From the NCBI GenBank assembly GCA_021464245.1, contig JADCRB010000085.1, positions 62,001-126,000 on the forward strand: 64,000 nt of DNA, read 5' to 3'. Origin of the DNA: Carallia brachiata (lineage: Eukaryota; Streptophyta; Magnoliopsida; Malpighiales; Rhizophoraceae). Each line of letters opens with the position of its first letter. Position 1 is the first letter of the stretch. The notes beneath the pieces were generated by a model. The model searched no databases and was not told the DNA's origin. It saw nothing but the letters and a program-made list of their open reading frames with translations. Made by a program: the position numbers and the translations under genes. Of the stretch, positions 11,136 through 22,939 are shown in pieces.

Positions 11136-12354
11136 TCTCGTGCTCATCTCCACTGTTACAATCAAACTTCCAAAAAAAAAAAAAGATGTTAAAAAAGAAA
11201 TTGAAATTTAGGTAGTAAAAACAAAAATTAAGTTGTTGCTTTCTTCAATCAAATTAAACAACAATAAGTTTTGTTGGCTATCAATGGCCGGCTGACATAT
11301 AAACGTGCCTAGGTGGAAAGATGAAATAAACTTATTGGGGAGAAAGCAAATATGAGCAGCTAATTATATGGAGGTTTAGTAATGGGGTCTCCACCAAATC
11401 AGGCAAGATGAAGTGCCTAAGTGGGCCAGCTGTATATCAAGATGATTTTGTGACAACACAATGATGAACTTGGAAGAAACTTATAAGAGCCCACATTGGC
11501 GAAGATATAGAATGATTAAGAGAAGAGAAATTTGTTTAATCGAAGATTCAATAATCAGCAATAGTTGAAGTGGTTGGAAAGAATAGCCTTTAACTGAGCA
11601 ATCTAAATTTTAAATTTTAATTTTTTTCTCATCTCCCATCTCTCAACTGCAAAGAAGAAATTTGTTTATTTTGTCCCTATGTATAGTAATTAGAACTAAA
11701 AATTCATATCAACAGAAAATTAGCACTATAAATCAATAAAGAAATCCAATTTTGAATGAACAGAATTTGGTGAAGAAAAAGTCCTGTATGAAAACAATGA
11801 ATTGCCTGTTCCTTTGCTTTATGATGTCAAACACAAGTGGCAAGATAATATTGTAACTACTTGCATTTGCTTGATCAGGAGGCATCTGGAAATCTCTGGA
11901 ATTTTGTACAATTGCTAGGCAGACGATGCATTTTAGCGTTTTGCAACTTGTACAAAATATAGCCAACCAACAATTAATGTCCACCTTTTTTTTAAATACA
12001 TTCCAGTGATTAATAATTAAAATTTTTATTTTCGAGATCTTATATTTTAATGCTCATAAAGGGTATCTAATTTATCAAGCTTGAAACAACTAATATCCAC
12101 CACAATTTGTGCGTTTCCTCTGGCTCGTGGGGTGAAGTTTCTAGTTTACTTAATGAGGAAAGGAATCTTATTTCCGCTTTTTGGGTAGGGAAATTCCAAT
12201 TTCCTTTTAGTTATCTGTACGTCATTTGAGGATTTTTTTTAAAACTCTTAAATGCAAGTAAAAAAAAAACTAGGAGAAAAGGTTAATTTCTCCAAAGAGA
12301 CACTTCGATGATCAAGTGCTTATTCATCTTTAAAATTTTAGGTTTGAATCTTGT

Positions 12355-12790
12355 TAAAGAGTATAAAGTACTATATTGATAAGATATAAAAATTTCACAA
12401 GACTTATAATATTTTTTAATTTTTTTATTTATTAGCTTAAGCTTTTATATTAATTTAAGGTTCTAAATTTTTATTTAACATAACATCAAATTTTGATTTA
12501 TTCTCTTGTTTGCACTTGTCACTCAATAATTGCCTTTTTTTCAAATCTTTACACTAATCAAATCAGGCCAATGTTGATGAAGCATAGCATCTGAGTTTGG
12601 CTACTTCAATTTAATTTCGTTGTATTATCTACTAATCAAACTTGATATGTATTAAAAAAGTGTATTGAAAAATATAAAATTTTATATTGATAAAATATAA
12701 ATATCTAACACAACTTATAATATAATTAGATGTTCACATTTATTAATTTAAATTTTTAGGTGAATTTGAGATTCTAAAATTTTTTTAACA
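12355..12790. repeat. Pair of diverged ~125-bp direct repeats
   Basis: The segments 12355-12480 and 12660-12790 share the pattern TATATTGATAARATATAAA, then ACTTATAATAT, a T-rich part, and RTTCTAAA...TTTAACA. They look like two old copies of a dispersed intergenic repeat. The family was not identified. Confidence 0.5.
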
Positions 12791-13031
12791 AATCATTAAA
12801 AGAAAAAAAAAAGATGTTTCTTATTATTTAACTTAGCACCCAATTAACATTTTTTGTCAAGGAAAAATGGAAAACAAAAAAAAAAAGATCAGAATTATGA
12901 TCTTGGACCTTTGACCTGCTACATTAATGTACAAGGCCACGTTGACTGAGCCGATTAGTGACAACTATTATTCATCAGCTAGTGAATTGACAGTTTAAAC
13001 AGCTAAATTTTCAACTAGGGAAAAGTTGGAC

Positions 13032-13304
13032 AATTTTTTTTAGAGAAATTGTTTACCTAAATTATAAAAATGTAATTGGTTGTAAATTTAATATAATTAT
13101 ATTATTTCTTTAAAAAAAAAAAATTTAAATTATTTTTAACGTATACTATATAAAATTTATATTTTAAATTTTAAAATAATATTAGTTCAATTTTAAATTT
13201 TACGTTTGTAATTATTATGTCATATTTTTTTTAATATAATTACATTAAATTAATAAATGGTTGTGTTTTTATATTGTGCCCGAACAATTTCTTTCAAAAA
13301 ATTT
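13032..13304. mobile_element. MITE-like element with ~30-bp imperfect terminal inverted repeats
   Basis: The left end (AATTTTTTTTAGAGAAATTGTT) matches the reverse complement of the right end (AATTTTTTGAAAGAAATTGTT). The similarity continues inward through a TAATTATATTA stretch. It is about 270 bp, AT-rich and without coding capacity. No clear target-site duplication was seen, so the superfamily is open. Confidence 0.45.
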
Positions 13305-14906
13305 TCTGAAGCACAATCCCAACCCTTTCAACTAATTAGCACACCTTTCCCTTGAAGCGATTGCATATATATCTTCCGGATGCAAATTTCTTCTGAAATA
13401 TATTGCCGCAAAGTAAAGATATTGTCGTGCAAATTCATCTCTACATTTTGATTCATGAAATTACGATTCATACTAATGCTACCTAATTAGTAGTGTAAAT
13501 TCATCTCTACATTTTGCTTCATGAAATCTCGAAAAAGCATGCAATTATTCGTGAAATGCACGACATTATGGATATTGATAATTCATTAGACATTTTCACC
13601 TGATTGATTAAGGAGATAGTCAATCAGTAGCAACCCTTGAATTTGTCGAAAAATTGAATTACGTATTGAAAATTCTCCACACGACTAATATCATTATTTA
13701 AGTTTTAGTATTAAAAAAGAGAAAATTATAAAGACAACACTTTTCATAAGACCATGTTACATGGCTGAAGTAGACATAAAAATAAAGATAAATTTTACGA
13801 AAATTTTTTGTAAAACTTCATGAATAATGATTAATAATCTAAAATTTAGGATGACACTAAATTTATATAAAATTTAGTTTAAAAAATTATTAAAAATTCA
13901 TTATCATAACAGTAATAATATGAATTCATAAAGAGTTTGGTCAAAAAAAAAAATTTGTATAATATTGAGTATTAGACTATCAAGACACAACATGTTGCAC
14001 GTAATATTTATCTAACATCTTACAAAGACCAGAAATTCCAGCATTTCAACTAACATCTTTTGAGGAATAAATGTACATACTAGATCTTTTAGGAGACAGT
14101 TTAGTGGTTAGAATTCAAATATCTTTTTTAGAGATCTTGAGTTTAAAGTATAGAAAATGAGGGATAAGAATTATGGGAAGAGAAAGTTACCCCTATTGTG
14201 TAACTCACAGTCCAATGAGTCTCTACGTGAACTAAAAAAAAATGTACATACCAGAATCCACGCTTACTTGGCGTGGTAAATTTCATTTTATAAAAACAAA
14301 TTAATTTACAAGAATCGCAACCCACAGAAACAATTTAACTAATGTTGGATTATGGGTAGTTGAAGAAAAGATTTTTTATGGCTAAGAATTTTGATTTCTA
14401 AATTGAAATTAAGCTTCCATATTTGCTGAACGGTTGAGGAGAACATACACAAAATAAGAACTCTCTATTATTTAATCGGTGTAACATGCAACAAAAAAAA
14501 AAAAACGGAAAATTGATAGGTGTCGACTGCAAATTGAGCCCCGAACCGTTTAGTCTCAGGCCTCACATGAAATCATTAAAAAACTTTTATGTGCAATAAC
14601 GGATTTAAAATAGATCTGATGAAATTAACTAGAACACATTTATTTATTGGAGAAGCTAAAAACAAGCATGCATATATATATATATACAACAATAACTTAA
14701 AATAACTATTAGAAGCATCGATTAACATAAAAGAAACCAAGAAGTTATACGCTTATTTATATCCATTCATAAACCATACCATGTATAATTAAGGTAACAT
14801 ATTGCACGCCATAGCTGCCAAACATCTTGCAAATCGATCGAACGACAAGTAGTTTAGCCAATATGATCTTTGGACATGAGCGTATGCGAGAGCTGGCACA
14901 CGTTGG

Positions 14907-15104
14907 CTATGGACCACCTGGATATTTTGCTCTGGGGATGGCATGGTGACCACTGTCCTCTTCATTTTGTGGATGCTTAGCTACAGCATCTGGAGCATCC
15001 TCAACTAGCAGCCGCTTCTGCTCAGCCCTCATCGTGTTCCTGCTCGAAACCGAGCAGGAGCTCATCAACATCATAAGAAGCAAAGCAATCGCTAGAGTCC
15101 TCAT
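14907..15104 (-). CDS. Small secreted peptide precursor, copy 2
   Basis: A 65-residue precursor starting at the ATG at 15104 (MRTLAIALLLMMLMSSCSVS), with a clear signal peptide ending near residue 20-21. The mature part is charged and ends HHAIPRAKYPGGP, the cleanest short form of the family motif (HH-x-I-P-R) together with a proline/glycine end. In many plant peptide hormones the active part is cut from the C-terminus, which would fit here by inference. Upstream on the minus strand is a short noncoding exon ending CTTGG, a GTAAGT donor at 15275, a candidate acceptor (TATACCAG) at 15132, and a TATA box at 15335-15343. The same layout is seen at the 18.2-kb paralogue. The receptor and role are unknown. 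Confidence 0.75.
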   Translation of the reverse strand: MRTLAIALLLMMLMSSCSVSSRNTMRAEQKRLLVEDAPDAVAKHPQNEEDSGHHAIPRAKYPGGP

Positions 15105-15131
15105 TGTTCTTGCACAACCCTTTTGGTTTCA

Positions 15132-15275
15132 CTGGTATACAGAACATAGTAAAAAATGAAATAATTAAACATAAAATTATCCGCGAATTGTTATGATGTG
15201 CACATTGCTTTGATATTAAATACAACAAAAAAAAAAAAATCAATTTGTATTGAACTTTGGTAGAAATATACTTAC
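15132..15275 (-). other. Predicted 5'-leader intron of peptide gene copy 2
   Basis: Donor GGGTAAGT with its GT at 15275-15274 and acceptor TATACCAG ending at 15132 on the minus strand. An acceptor nearer the ATG is also possible. The donor context (ACTTGG before GTAAGT) matches that of copy 3. Confidence 0.5.
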
Positions 15276-15334
15276 CCAAGTAAAGAGGTTAAGATTGTTC
15301 ATTATGGATGGGAGCAATGAACTAATTTAACTTG

Positions 15335-15343
15335 TTTTATATA
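15335..15343 (-). promoter_or_regulatory. TATA box of peptide gene copy 2
   Basis: The minus strand reads TATATAAAA. It lies about 60 bp upstream of the predicted splice donor, leaving room for a noncoding first exon of roughly 30 nt. Confidence 0.55.
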
Positions 15344-15349
15344 GTGGCC

Positions 15350-18118
15350 TCAAGGCATACTATTGAAAATACAACCATTGTTCGTGTGGTTAGACTGATA
15401 AAAAATTTGAATTTCTTGTCTTGTGGTCAGGAATTAAATTTTACTAATATTGAATGGTGAAGTTAAACTTACTTTTATTATTTGATTTGAGATATGTTAT
15501 AACTTTTCTAGAGACAGAATTATAATCCTTATTATTAAGACTATAGAACACCACTCATCATGTTTTTCTATTTGTTTAAAAAAAAAACAATATATATAAT
15601 TACAGAAATGGTAAAGGACCGATTCTCCTCCCAATGAACCAAATTGTTTAGTGGGCTAAATAGGAAATATATTTAAATAATAGGGTAAATAGGAAATTTG
15701 ACCTTATTTGGCAATAAAAAAATGGGGGTGGGACTAGATAATGTGTCCTTATAGCAATACTAAAATGAAAACGATGAGTCATTTTTTGTCTTGATTGGCA
15801 CGGCATGCTAAACATGATGGCGTTGAGAATTATTGTAAAAACAGAAGCTCCACCGTAACTAATGGCACTCATAAAATTGGCTACACCTGTCTAGGTCTAG
15901 CATACTGATGCCTTCTGGACCATGAAAAATGAATGAACGGATCAGTCAGATAGGCTCAGCAATTAAGAATTCAGTTTTTAAGCTACTCTATCCTTTATTT
16001 GAATTTTACTTATTATCATTAGAGTATCTTATAAGTAAATGACATGTACGTTCTGTTTTAAATTTTTTGTGATCTATAAATTTTTTTTTTCTTTTTTTAT
16101 CTTAAGATGGGAACAACCTTCCTATTCTTATACTTTCATTTAAAAAAAAAAAATTAAGCTGAAATTCCCCAACCCACCGCGCTCCCCTCTCCCCCCCCAA
16201 AAACAAAAAAAAAGATATGGTTAACTTGCACTTGCCTTTGCCCTTTGGCGAACTTGTACTACTGCTAAATGCTTATATTTTGTATTTTGTTCTCTAAGGT
16301 AAGGTCTCAATGAAATTTCGCCCATCAAGCTTGACTTTGCAAATTAATTAAAGAAGAGAAAGTTTTTGATTTGAATTCTAAATTGCTTGGGATGTAGCTT
16401 CAATCGTTTGCTGGCCTCCAATAGAAGTAAATGAAGATTTATCCATTAATTAAGAAGAAATCTAGAAATGAAGAATGATGTGTAGAGACTTCAACTTTAT
16501 ATTGGAGCAAATATGGTCGTAGAAGAAAAAAAATTATAAGGTGTCAATCAGTATTGCTAAATATCTGATGGGTGTAAAAAAGTTCAATTAGGGTTTCAAA
16601 AAATTTTCTGGATGTGATGCTTTGGTGCCAGACAAATTTTGATAAGATTTAATAAAAAAAAAATGCCTTCTTTTGTGCCGGAAAAAAGAGTTACATTAGG
16701 CTAGTTAACGGAACCATATTAACCACTACAACAAATTCTATAATTCAGTCAACTTGAACGTGTAAGTAAATTGAATTGATTATGAATCCAATGAAAATCT
16801 TTTCCACTACTAGTTGAAGTCAAAGCATTGGGTAATATCAATTCATACGGCTCTTCCTATCTAAGTTTGTTCAGTTGTTTTGCAACAATTTGAAGCAGTG
16901 AATTTTTTAAAACTTTTTTTTGGGTTGGTAGTTGCAATAATTAACATATACCTTTACGATATTTCTAGCCAAAATTGTGTCTAATCGTGTGCTGCCATTT
17001 TCCTTTGTCTCCATTTAATAGGAAGTCAATTGGAGCGCAGATCAAATAAAATGAGTTTGACCTAATGATCTCATATAATACTTCTAAAATCAATGTCTAA
17101 ATTATTAATGAATAAAATAGAATGTTTCAACAAAAGTTATCCCAGTTGTATCAGTAAAATTCATTTTGTTAATGCCATTTAATTTGGGTCAGATTGAATA
17201 TGCAGCTTTGCTTTAGCCCAAACATATTCAGCATTGACTCACATAAGCTACAGTAGCTGATCTGATCTCTCGGCCCAGAAAGAAGAAAATAGGTTCGATG
17301 CGAAGCTATTCTTTTTTTTCGGTCAAGGATGCGAAGCTATTCTCTGCAATGCAGGGTCTTCTTTGGGCTCTTCCTATGCTAGGCACAATTGCTGTCTTCC
17401 AACTCATTGATTACTCTTCCCTTTCCAATTTGTGAGTTAAACCGTTAAACCCTTTTTTGTAGTCCGAAAATTGAGTAAATGAGAACAAAATTATTAAAAT
17501 TCGAACATAGAATTCAAAATTTTTCCTAAGAATATCCAACCAATCCTACTAGAGGTACAGGACCACGCAAAGGTGTGAGTTAAATCTTCTAAAATACACT
17601 AATTTATTTACAATTCCATTCTCAGCTGGTTCTCAGACAGCAAGCAGATAGAGTTCTCCTAGTTATGTTAGAAGATATTATTGGAAGAAGATTACCATTT
17701 CTTTTTCCTTTTTCACCTTCTATCCAAGTACAATTGTTGAGAAAATACTAACGAATTATAGCTCAATCAATACTAAATATTAGAGTCATTTCTAGAATTA
17801 ATGGTTTCAAATTTGAATCTAAGTTGGAGTTAATTAACCAAAAATATGAATTAAATAATTTCTAAGAAGATTAATTAGATAATATTATTTATAAATTGTA
17901 AATAGACAACATTGACAATATGTCCGTAATTTTTATGGCAACAAGATATCTATTTCTCCATAGTTTATAAAATATGAAATTTACAGAATAATAGATTGAA
18001 ACGTATCACTTAGTAGATTAGACATAGCGCTATATAGTGATAAAAAGTGTTTCTCCAGCTAAACGTATATATATTAAATTCACACATCTAATACATCTCA
18101 AACGTCAGCAGAATCAGA
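15350..18118. other. Intergenic DNA between peptide genes 2 and 3
   Basis: AT-rich with homopolymer runs (for example 15578-15590 and 16140-16153). No supported gene. The open frame at 15648-15872 (minus) has no recognisable features. Confidence 0.5.
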
Positions 18119-18385
18119 TTAGTCACTGCCACCACCATTGCCACCGCCGCCACTGCTGCTACCACCACTATTGCCGCCATCACCGCCAACGTTGTTATAG
18201 CCCTGCCGGGGGATGTAATGATGGTTGTTCACACTGCTTCCAGGGTACCCACCAGGATTGAAACCATCGTCTTCAGCCACGGTGTGCCGCTCCTGAATTT
18301 CATCAGCCCCCAAAAATTTTCTATTACTTGCATCCAAGCAAGAGCTCAACATCATAAAGATAAGAGCTAGACCCAGAAACTTCAT
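18119..18385 (-). CDS. Small secreted peptide precursor, copy 3
   Basis: An 88-residue precursor starting at the ATG at 18385 (MKFLGLALIFMMLSSCLDAS), with a signal peptide of about 19 residues. The mature part contains SVNNHHYIPRQGYNN followed by a glycine/serine/asparagine-rich tail to the end. The HHYIPR core aligns with HHAIPR in copy 2 and HHYKSR in copy 1. A leader intron is well supported: donor GTAAGT at 18518 and acceptor TTGCAG at 18408, with the ATG 22 nt downstream. A TATA box lies at 18566-18572. The motif recalls secreted EWR1/STMP-type peptides (from memory, unverified). A secreted signalling peptide or cell-wall peptide is the likely role. Confidence 0.78.
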   Translation of the reverse strand: MKFLGLALIFMMLSSCLDASNRKFLGADEIQERHTVAEDDGFNPGGYPGSSVNNHHYIPRQGYNNVGGDGGNSGGSSSGGGGNGGGSD

Positions 18386-18407
18386 GCTTCGGCTTATGCA
18401 GTCCTCC

Positions 18408-18518
18408 CTGCAACAAAAAATAAAAAAATGAAAATAAAAATAAAAATCAAGTTCAGCGCAATCAAATTAATTTCAGTGTATAAATAGAATTAAGTCAAAG
18501 AATATTTTGACAACTTAC
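18408..18518 (-). other. Predicted 5'-leader intron of peptide gene copy 3
   Basis: A 111-bp intron on the minus strand with GTAAGT at its start (18518) and TTGCAG at its end (18408). The spacing parallels copy 2. Confidence 0.6.
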
Positions 18519-18565
18519 CAAGTAGCTGTGATTTTCTAAAGAAGAAGATCTGTTTGGCCTGTTTT

Positions 18566-18572
18566 TTTTATA
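18566..18572 (-). promoter_or_regulatory. TATA box of peptide gene copy 3
   Basis: The minus strand reads TATAAAA about 50 bp upstream of the predicted splice donor. Confidence 0.55.
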
Positions 18573-18599
18573 GGGAGATTAAAGAGCGAGCTAGGGTTC

Positions 18600-19320
18600 T
18601 TATGTTTGATGGCTTTTAGCACAGGATTTTATATTATGGGAAGGCCGCTACTTTCTTTTTTTTTTTCGGGGGTGGCCACTACTTGAGGCAAAATTAAGTG
18701 GGTATGGCCATATCACGATTTTTTTAACAAAAAAATAAGATATATCACTAATGTGTAAATTATCATATCTGTAGATCGAGATTGAGATTACTTGTTGATG
18801 TCTTCAGTCAACTTGTCTAATAAGAAAGACACTCCACTAAAATACTATTGTACTCATATCAATTTTCTCACGCTCAGCCTTAATGTAAATGATTCTTAAA
18901 CTTACTACTGCGCCATATTATAAATCCTCACAAACCCTACGGATGCGTGTCCGCAAGGGTTCTTAAAACTCGAGCCAATTCAATAAAAATACAATGAATT
19001 ACAAATAGATTACTACTTTGAGTGTTATTTCATGATTAAAAAATCATAGCATAATTGAAAAACATAGCATGATTGAAAAAATTTTCTTTAAACTAATTAT
19101 TAGAGAATTTCATTTGTCGGTATGCTGGCACTTTAAATGGAAAAAAGTTCGACCTTAGTGCTGCGGTGACTTGATCGTCACAAGTCAATGAAGCATAATG
19201 GAGTGCCTGTGCATGTTGCCTTGTGATGTCAAAGCATTTTTATCACCGGTAATAATTAGGTCCCTGCCTATGCTTGTAAGAACTTGACATTTCTAATTAA
19301 AGTGGTTTTTCTTTGTTTTT
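18600..19320. other. Upstream flank of peptide gene 3
   Basis: AT-rich, no coding frame. It contains a T-run near 18654 and nothing else recognisable. Confidence 0.45.
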
Positions 19321-19321
19321 T

Positions 19322-20160
19322 TTTCTTCTCATCAGAAGCAAAGAGGCTCATTTATAAAATAGTCATATGTACACCAAGGACCACCCCAAAAACACATAGC
19401 CCACTCTTACAAGGTAGATAGTACCAAACCAACCTAACATACAAGCTAAGCCCACCAACAGGCAAGGCCCGGACCCTGCAGCAAATCAGCAGGTTGGTAC
19501 TGAAACCAAGCCCAGGCACAAAGCCTAGGAAAGAAAGCCAACCCGCAGGAGTATGGATCAACGGCCGAAAGAACAAACACACCAAAAACCGGTCTCCAAA
19601 TCTCCACCAGACACACGCTGGCATCACCCGCGACTGGGAACGACGAGAAATGGAGCGGCACGTGGCAGCCGGATGACAGCTCAAGGCTGGAGGCATGAAG
19701 AATAGCGAAATTGCCACTGAAAGGCGTTAAAGTAGACCCATGCTACCAGAGAACTAGAGTCGAACTAGAGGAGGGCACCCAAAGGCGACGGTCAGCACCA
19801 TCAGACAGAGTAGAAGCAACCACGACTGTACACAGCCTCCCTTGCCGCCAAAAAGGACACCTCCCTCACCCCTACTCATCATATGACGGGAAGAGACAGG
19901 GGAGCGAACCAGAAAAACCGAGAGTGAGACCAAACCCAAACGAGCGGAGAAGCGTCACCAAGGGGAAGCAGAGACACACCCAACACACTGAGAGGCAAAA
20001 CACCAACCACCAAACACAAATTAGGGAACAAGCTTCACCAGAGAAGCAACAACATTAGCCGGAAAAACTGGTGAGGGAAGCAGAAGACCAAAATCACGCA
20101 ACTGATGCACGGTAGCTGAAGCAGGCACCCGATAGCCGGTGAGAGAAAAGTCATTGTAGA
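19322..20160 (-). mobile_element. GC-rich, poly(A)-ended retroposon-like fragment
   Basis: About 840 bp that stand out by GC content from very AT-rich surroundings. Read on the minus strand, the block ends TTATAAATGAGCCTCTTTGC and then runs into an A-rich tail (complement of 19310-19330), as LINE or other retroposed copies do. Overlapping short open frames exist on both strands but none shows a known domain; their presence is explained by base composition. A 5'-truncated LINE 3' end or a processed copy of an unknown transcript are the leading options. No convincing target-site duplication was found. Confidence 0.4.
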
Positions 20161-20360
20161 AAAATGGAAGGGTATATAAAATTGAGTAATTGTACAAGTT
20201 AGTTTAGCTAATCATGAAATTAAAGTGCTCTAGTTTGGAGGAGACATTTGGATATCCTTTAATGATTTTATGATGTTTTGCCGCAGAATCACTGTTCTTC
20301 ATAGATTTGATCCAAACTCCAAAGTCAATTCATTGCTGGCCAGGGCTGACGTACAGTAGT

Positions 20361-20393
<33 letters not shown>

Positions 20394-22199
20394 CATGTAT
20401 GTATACTCAAACGATTGAATAGATGCATGACAGACTAAGTTTATATTATATTATCGTAATTACTGGTTGTATAATTATAATCTTAGTTATAAATTATAAA
20501 AATATATTAAGAGACTAAAAATAAATAATTATCAATTATAATAATAAGAAAATTGGAATTATGTCTATTTCACGTTCATTTACCCGACGTCCGTATAAAA
20601 TTTTTCCTGCAAGGATATGCTTATGGCAATATGGCATTCTAAGCAAATAAATAATTTTCATAGTTTTCTTCAATTTTGGACTTACAGTTTTCTATAATTA
20701 CTGTTTCGTAAGTGTAAGTCAAGAAATGCGCAAACTAACTGGCCTTTGGCTCCGTAAAACAATTATATATTTCTTCTATTGGTATTGGTGCCATCCTCTA
20801 ATTAGGAGAATGCCCTTCAATTCTAAGCTATGGCCCGATTGACATGCTTGAAAACATATCGTTGTGCGAGGCTTTTTTGTTTTCCAAAGATTAGAATTTG
20901 AAGCAGACTAATAATCAGGGAAAATCTCTTGACATTTGGGGAAAAAAAAAGCACCAGAAAATCATGCTTTGGGCTATGAAAATTTGTAAAATAAAAATTC
21001 AAACTTTAATTACTGAGGTGTTTTTGAGGAACACAATTTTTTTTTTCTCTACAAAGAAATGTTTTTGATTTGCAATTTACAAGAATCCTGTGCCGGCAGG
21101 CCATGCATCCTTATCCGGTTATCTAGCTTCACAAACATTCTCAATGGAAAACGGCATGCTCAAAAAAAAAAAACAAAAAAAGGCACCTAATCTAGATCTA
21201 TCATTATAGTCCCATTATTGGCTATCCTTGTCTATAAAAGGAAAATAAAATTCAATACCCTCATTATTTTCTGCTTCCACTACGAGTGGGCCAAATTCAA
21301 TTTTGAATAATTGCAATTAGGGGGAAATGCAATTGCACGTAATTATATCCAGTTGTCTTTATGTCTCTTGCTTCCCAGTGGCTTCTACTGTATTCTTGAA
21401 GATTCTCTTTCTAATTTGTGGTTGTTTGCTGGCTTTATGTCATTTGTTTTATGAAAATGAAAGTAACTATTTGCACAGGTGCCTCTTATACTTACTCATT
21501 ATAGGTATATAATTTTATATTACATAAATTTATTTTATTATTAATTTAAATAAGTTCTACTTAAATTTTTTGGTTTTCTCACATCTGACATTAAGACTAT
21601 AAATCCCTGCAGTAAATGGGTAGCCTAATCGCACGTCATAATATACCTCATTGTCAAAACTTCTTAGGTAATATGGTAAAAGACTCATTATCAAAATCTT
21701 AATATCCATCAACTTCGTTAATTAAATAAGGGAAATTTGGGTGGACACAAACTGGTGGATTCAAGTGAACACAAAACTATATTAGTATTGTACTATAAAA
21801 TTATAACATAAAACTTTTTGTATCCACTTGAGTTCACCAGATTTGTGCCTACCGACTCAAAAGATAATCCAAGTTTATCCAAGTATTTTTTTTTTTATCT
21901 ATTAAAATGTCGATTAGATCATAAACTACACAATAAAATAGTTCTTCTTCTATAAATCTCATATCTCTCTTTCTAAATTTAAACTTAATATTTTTAGAAT
22001 ACAAATTTAACCTCTAACTACTGAGGTATCTCATTAACAAATTTTTTTGTGGTGCTAGACTGTAATATTCATAATTCTAACTAATCTAGTTTAAGTCGCA
22101 AATGACTTGATAGGAGGATAAAGTTCTCTCAACACTTATTTTTTTATACACAAAATTTAAATTTAAAAGTTTACTTAAAAAAACCAAACTCTAGTCATT
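20161..22199. other. Intergenic DNA
   Basis: AT-rich. It includes a (TC)n microsatellite at 20361-20387. The short frame at 21327-21512 (plus) is hydrophobic and without recognisable domain. No supported gene. Confidence 0.45.
20361..20387. repeat. (TC)n microsatellite
   Basis: About 13 uninterrupted TC units followed by a T-run. Confidence 0.9.
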
Positions 22200-22580
22200 T
22201 TGACTGACGGGAGTTTGTTACTATCCAACAAAATTTCTCCTCTAATATGGGGGTGTTGGTACTATCCAAACTCTCATGGTTTTATGGGTTCTCGGTTGAT
22301 TGTTAATGCCCTAACTATCAGCCCTCGTAACCCTGACCTAAGAGGGTCATGGATTGCCATCCGAAGAGGGTGTTGGTTACTATCCAAAATTTCTCCTTTC
22401 ATGCAAGTCTGGTTTGGGCTTGTGAGGACTTTAGGATTCCAGCCCATGGTTGGCAATATACTCTCTTACTTTGGTCCCGCCGCCACAATGATAAACAATT
22501 TGGATTGTCAAAAATACTCCCCGGAAATGCTTATAATAATAGCCAGGCCTCTGAAAAAGGGCCAAGGCTGAGCCCAGTTT
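22200..22580. other. Less AT-rich block with repeated short phrases
   Basis: Three imperfect direct copies of a phrase like GGTACTATCCAAAATTTCTCC occur near 22216, 22255 and 22373. Open frames on both strands (22200-22571 plus, 22274-22456 minus) carry no recognisable domain. It may be an old transposon or gene fragment. I cannot name it. Confidence 0.3.
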
Positions 22581-22939
22581 GCACGTGTATGTTTCTCATT
22601 GTGGACAAAACTTGGTGGTCGTTGCAATTCAAACACGTGTCACGGGATAAATTTATTTTTCAGAATGAAAATGAAAGATATTCGCGTTTTTTTGTTTTTT
22701 TTTTTTTGCTGGATTTATTAAATTTTTTGTGTTCTTTGTAGAGTTTGTTTTCCAGTAAGAGTTGGGGATTCAGAAAAGTGGTTGAAGACAGCTGTGAAAA
22801 TTGAGAATACAATTGTAACCGGTACAATTGAGGAGAGTTCTGTTACAATAACGTTAATGAAAATTTAGGTGGTAGTAAAGAGAAGTAATTTAGAATGAGT
22901 TTATTTTATGAGATATGATACGAATATGAGTTGAAGTTA

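Larger units (their letters stand above)
11166..14906. other. AT-rich intergenic stretch with diverged repeats
   Basis: No supported gene. The short open frames at 11733-11984 and 14143-14325 (minus) have no recognisable domain or composition and are probably chance. The stretch holds a diverged direct repeat pair (12355-12480 and 12660-12790) and a MITE-like element (13032-13304), listed separately. Confidence 0.5.

Noticed and set aside
11733..11984. 83-codon minus-strand frame
   Set aside because: No signal, domain or codon pattern, and no paralogue among the peptide genes.
19711..20058. A 115-codon plus-strand frame in the GC-rich block
   Set aside because: It overlaps other open frames on both strands, has low-complexity basic composition and no domain. 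GC content alone explains it.
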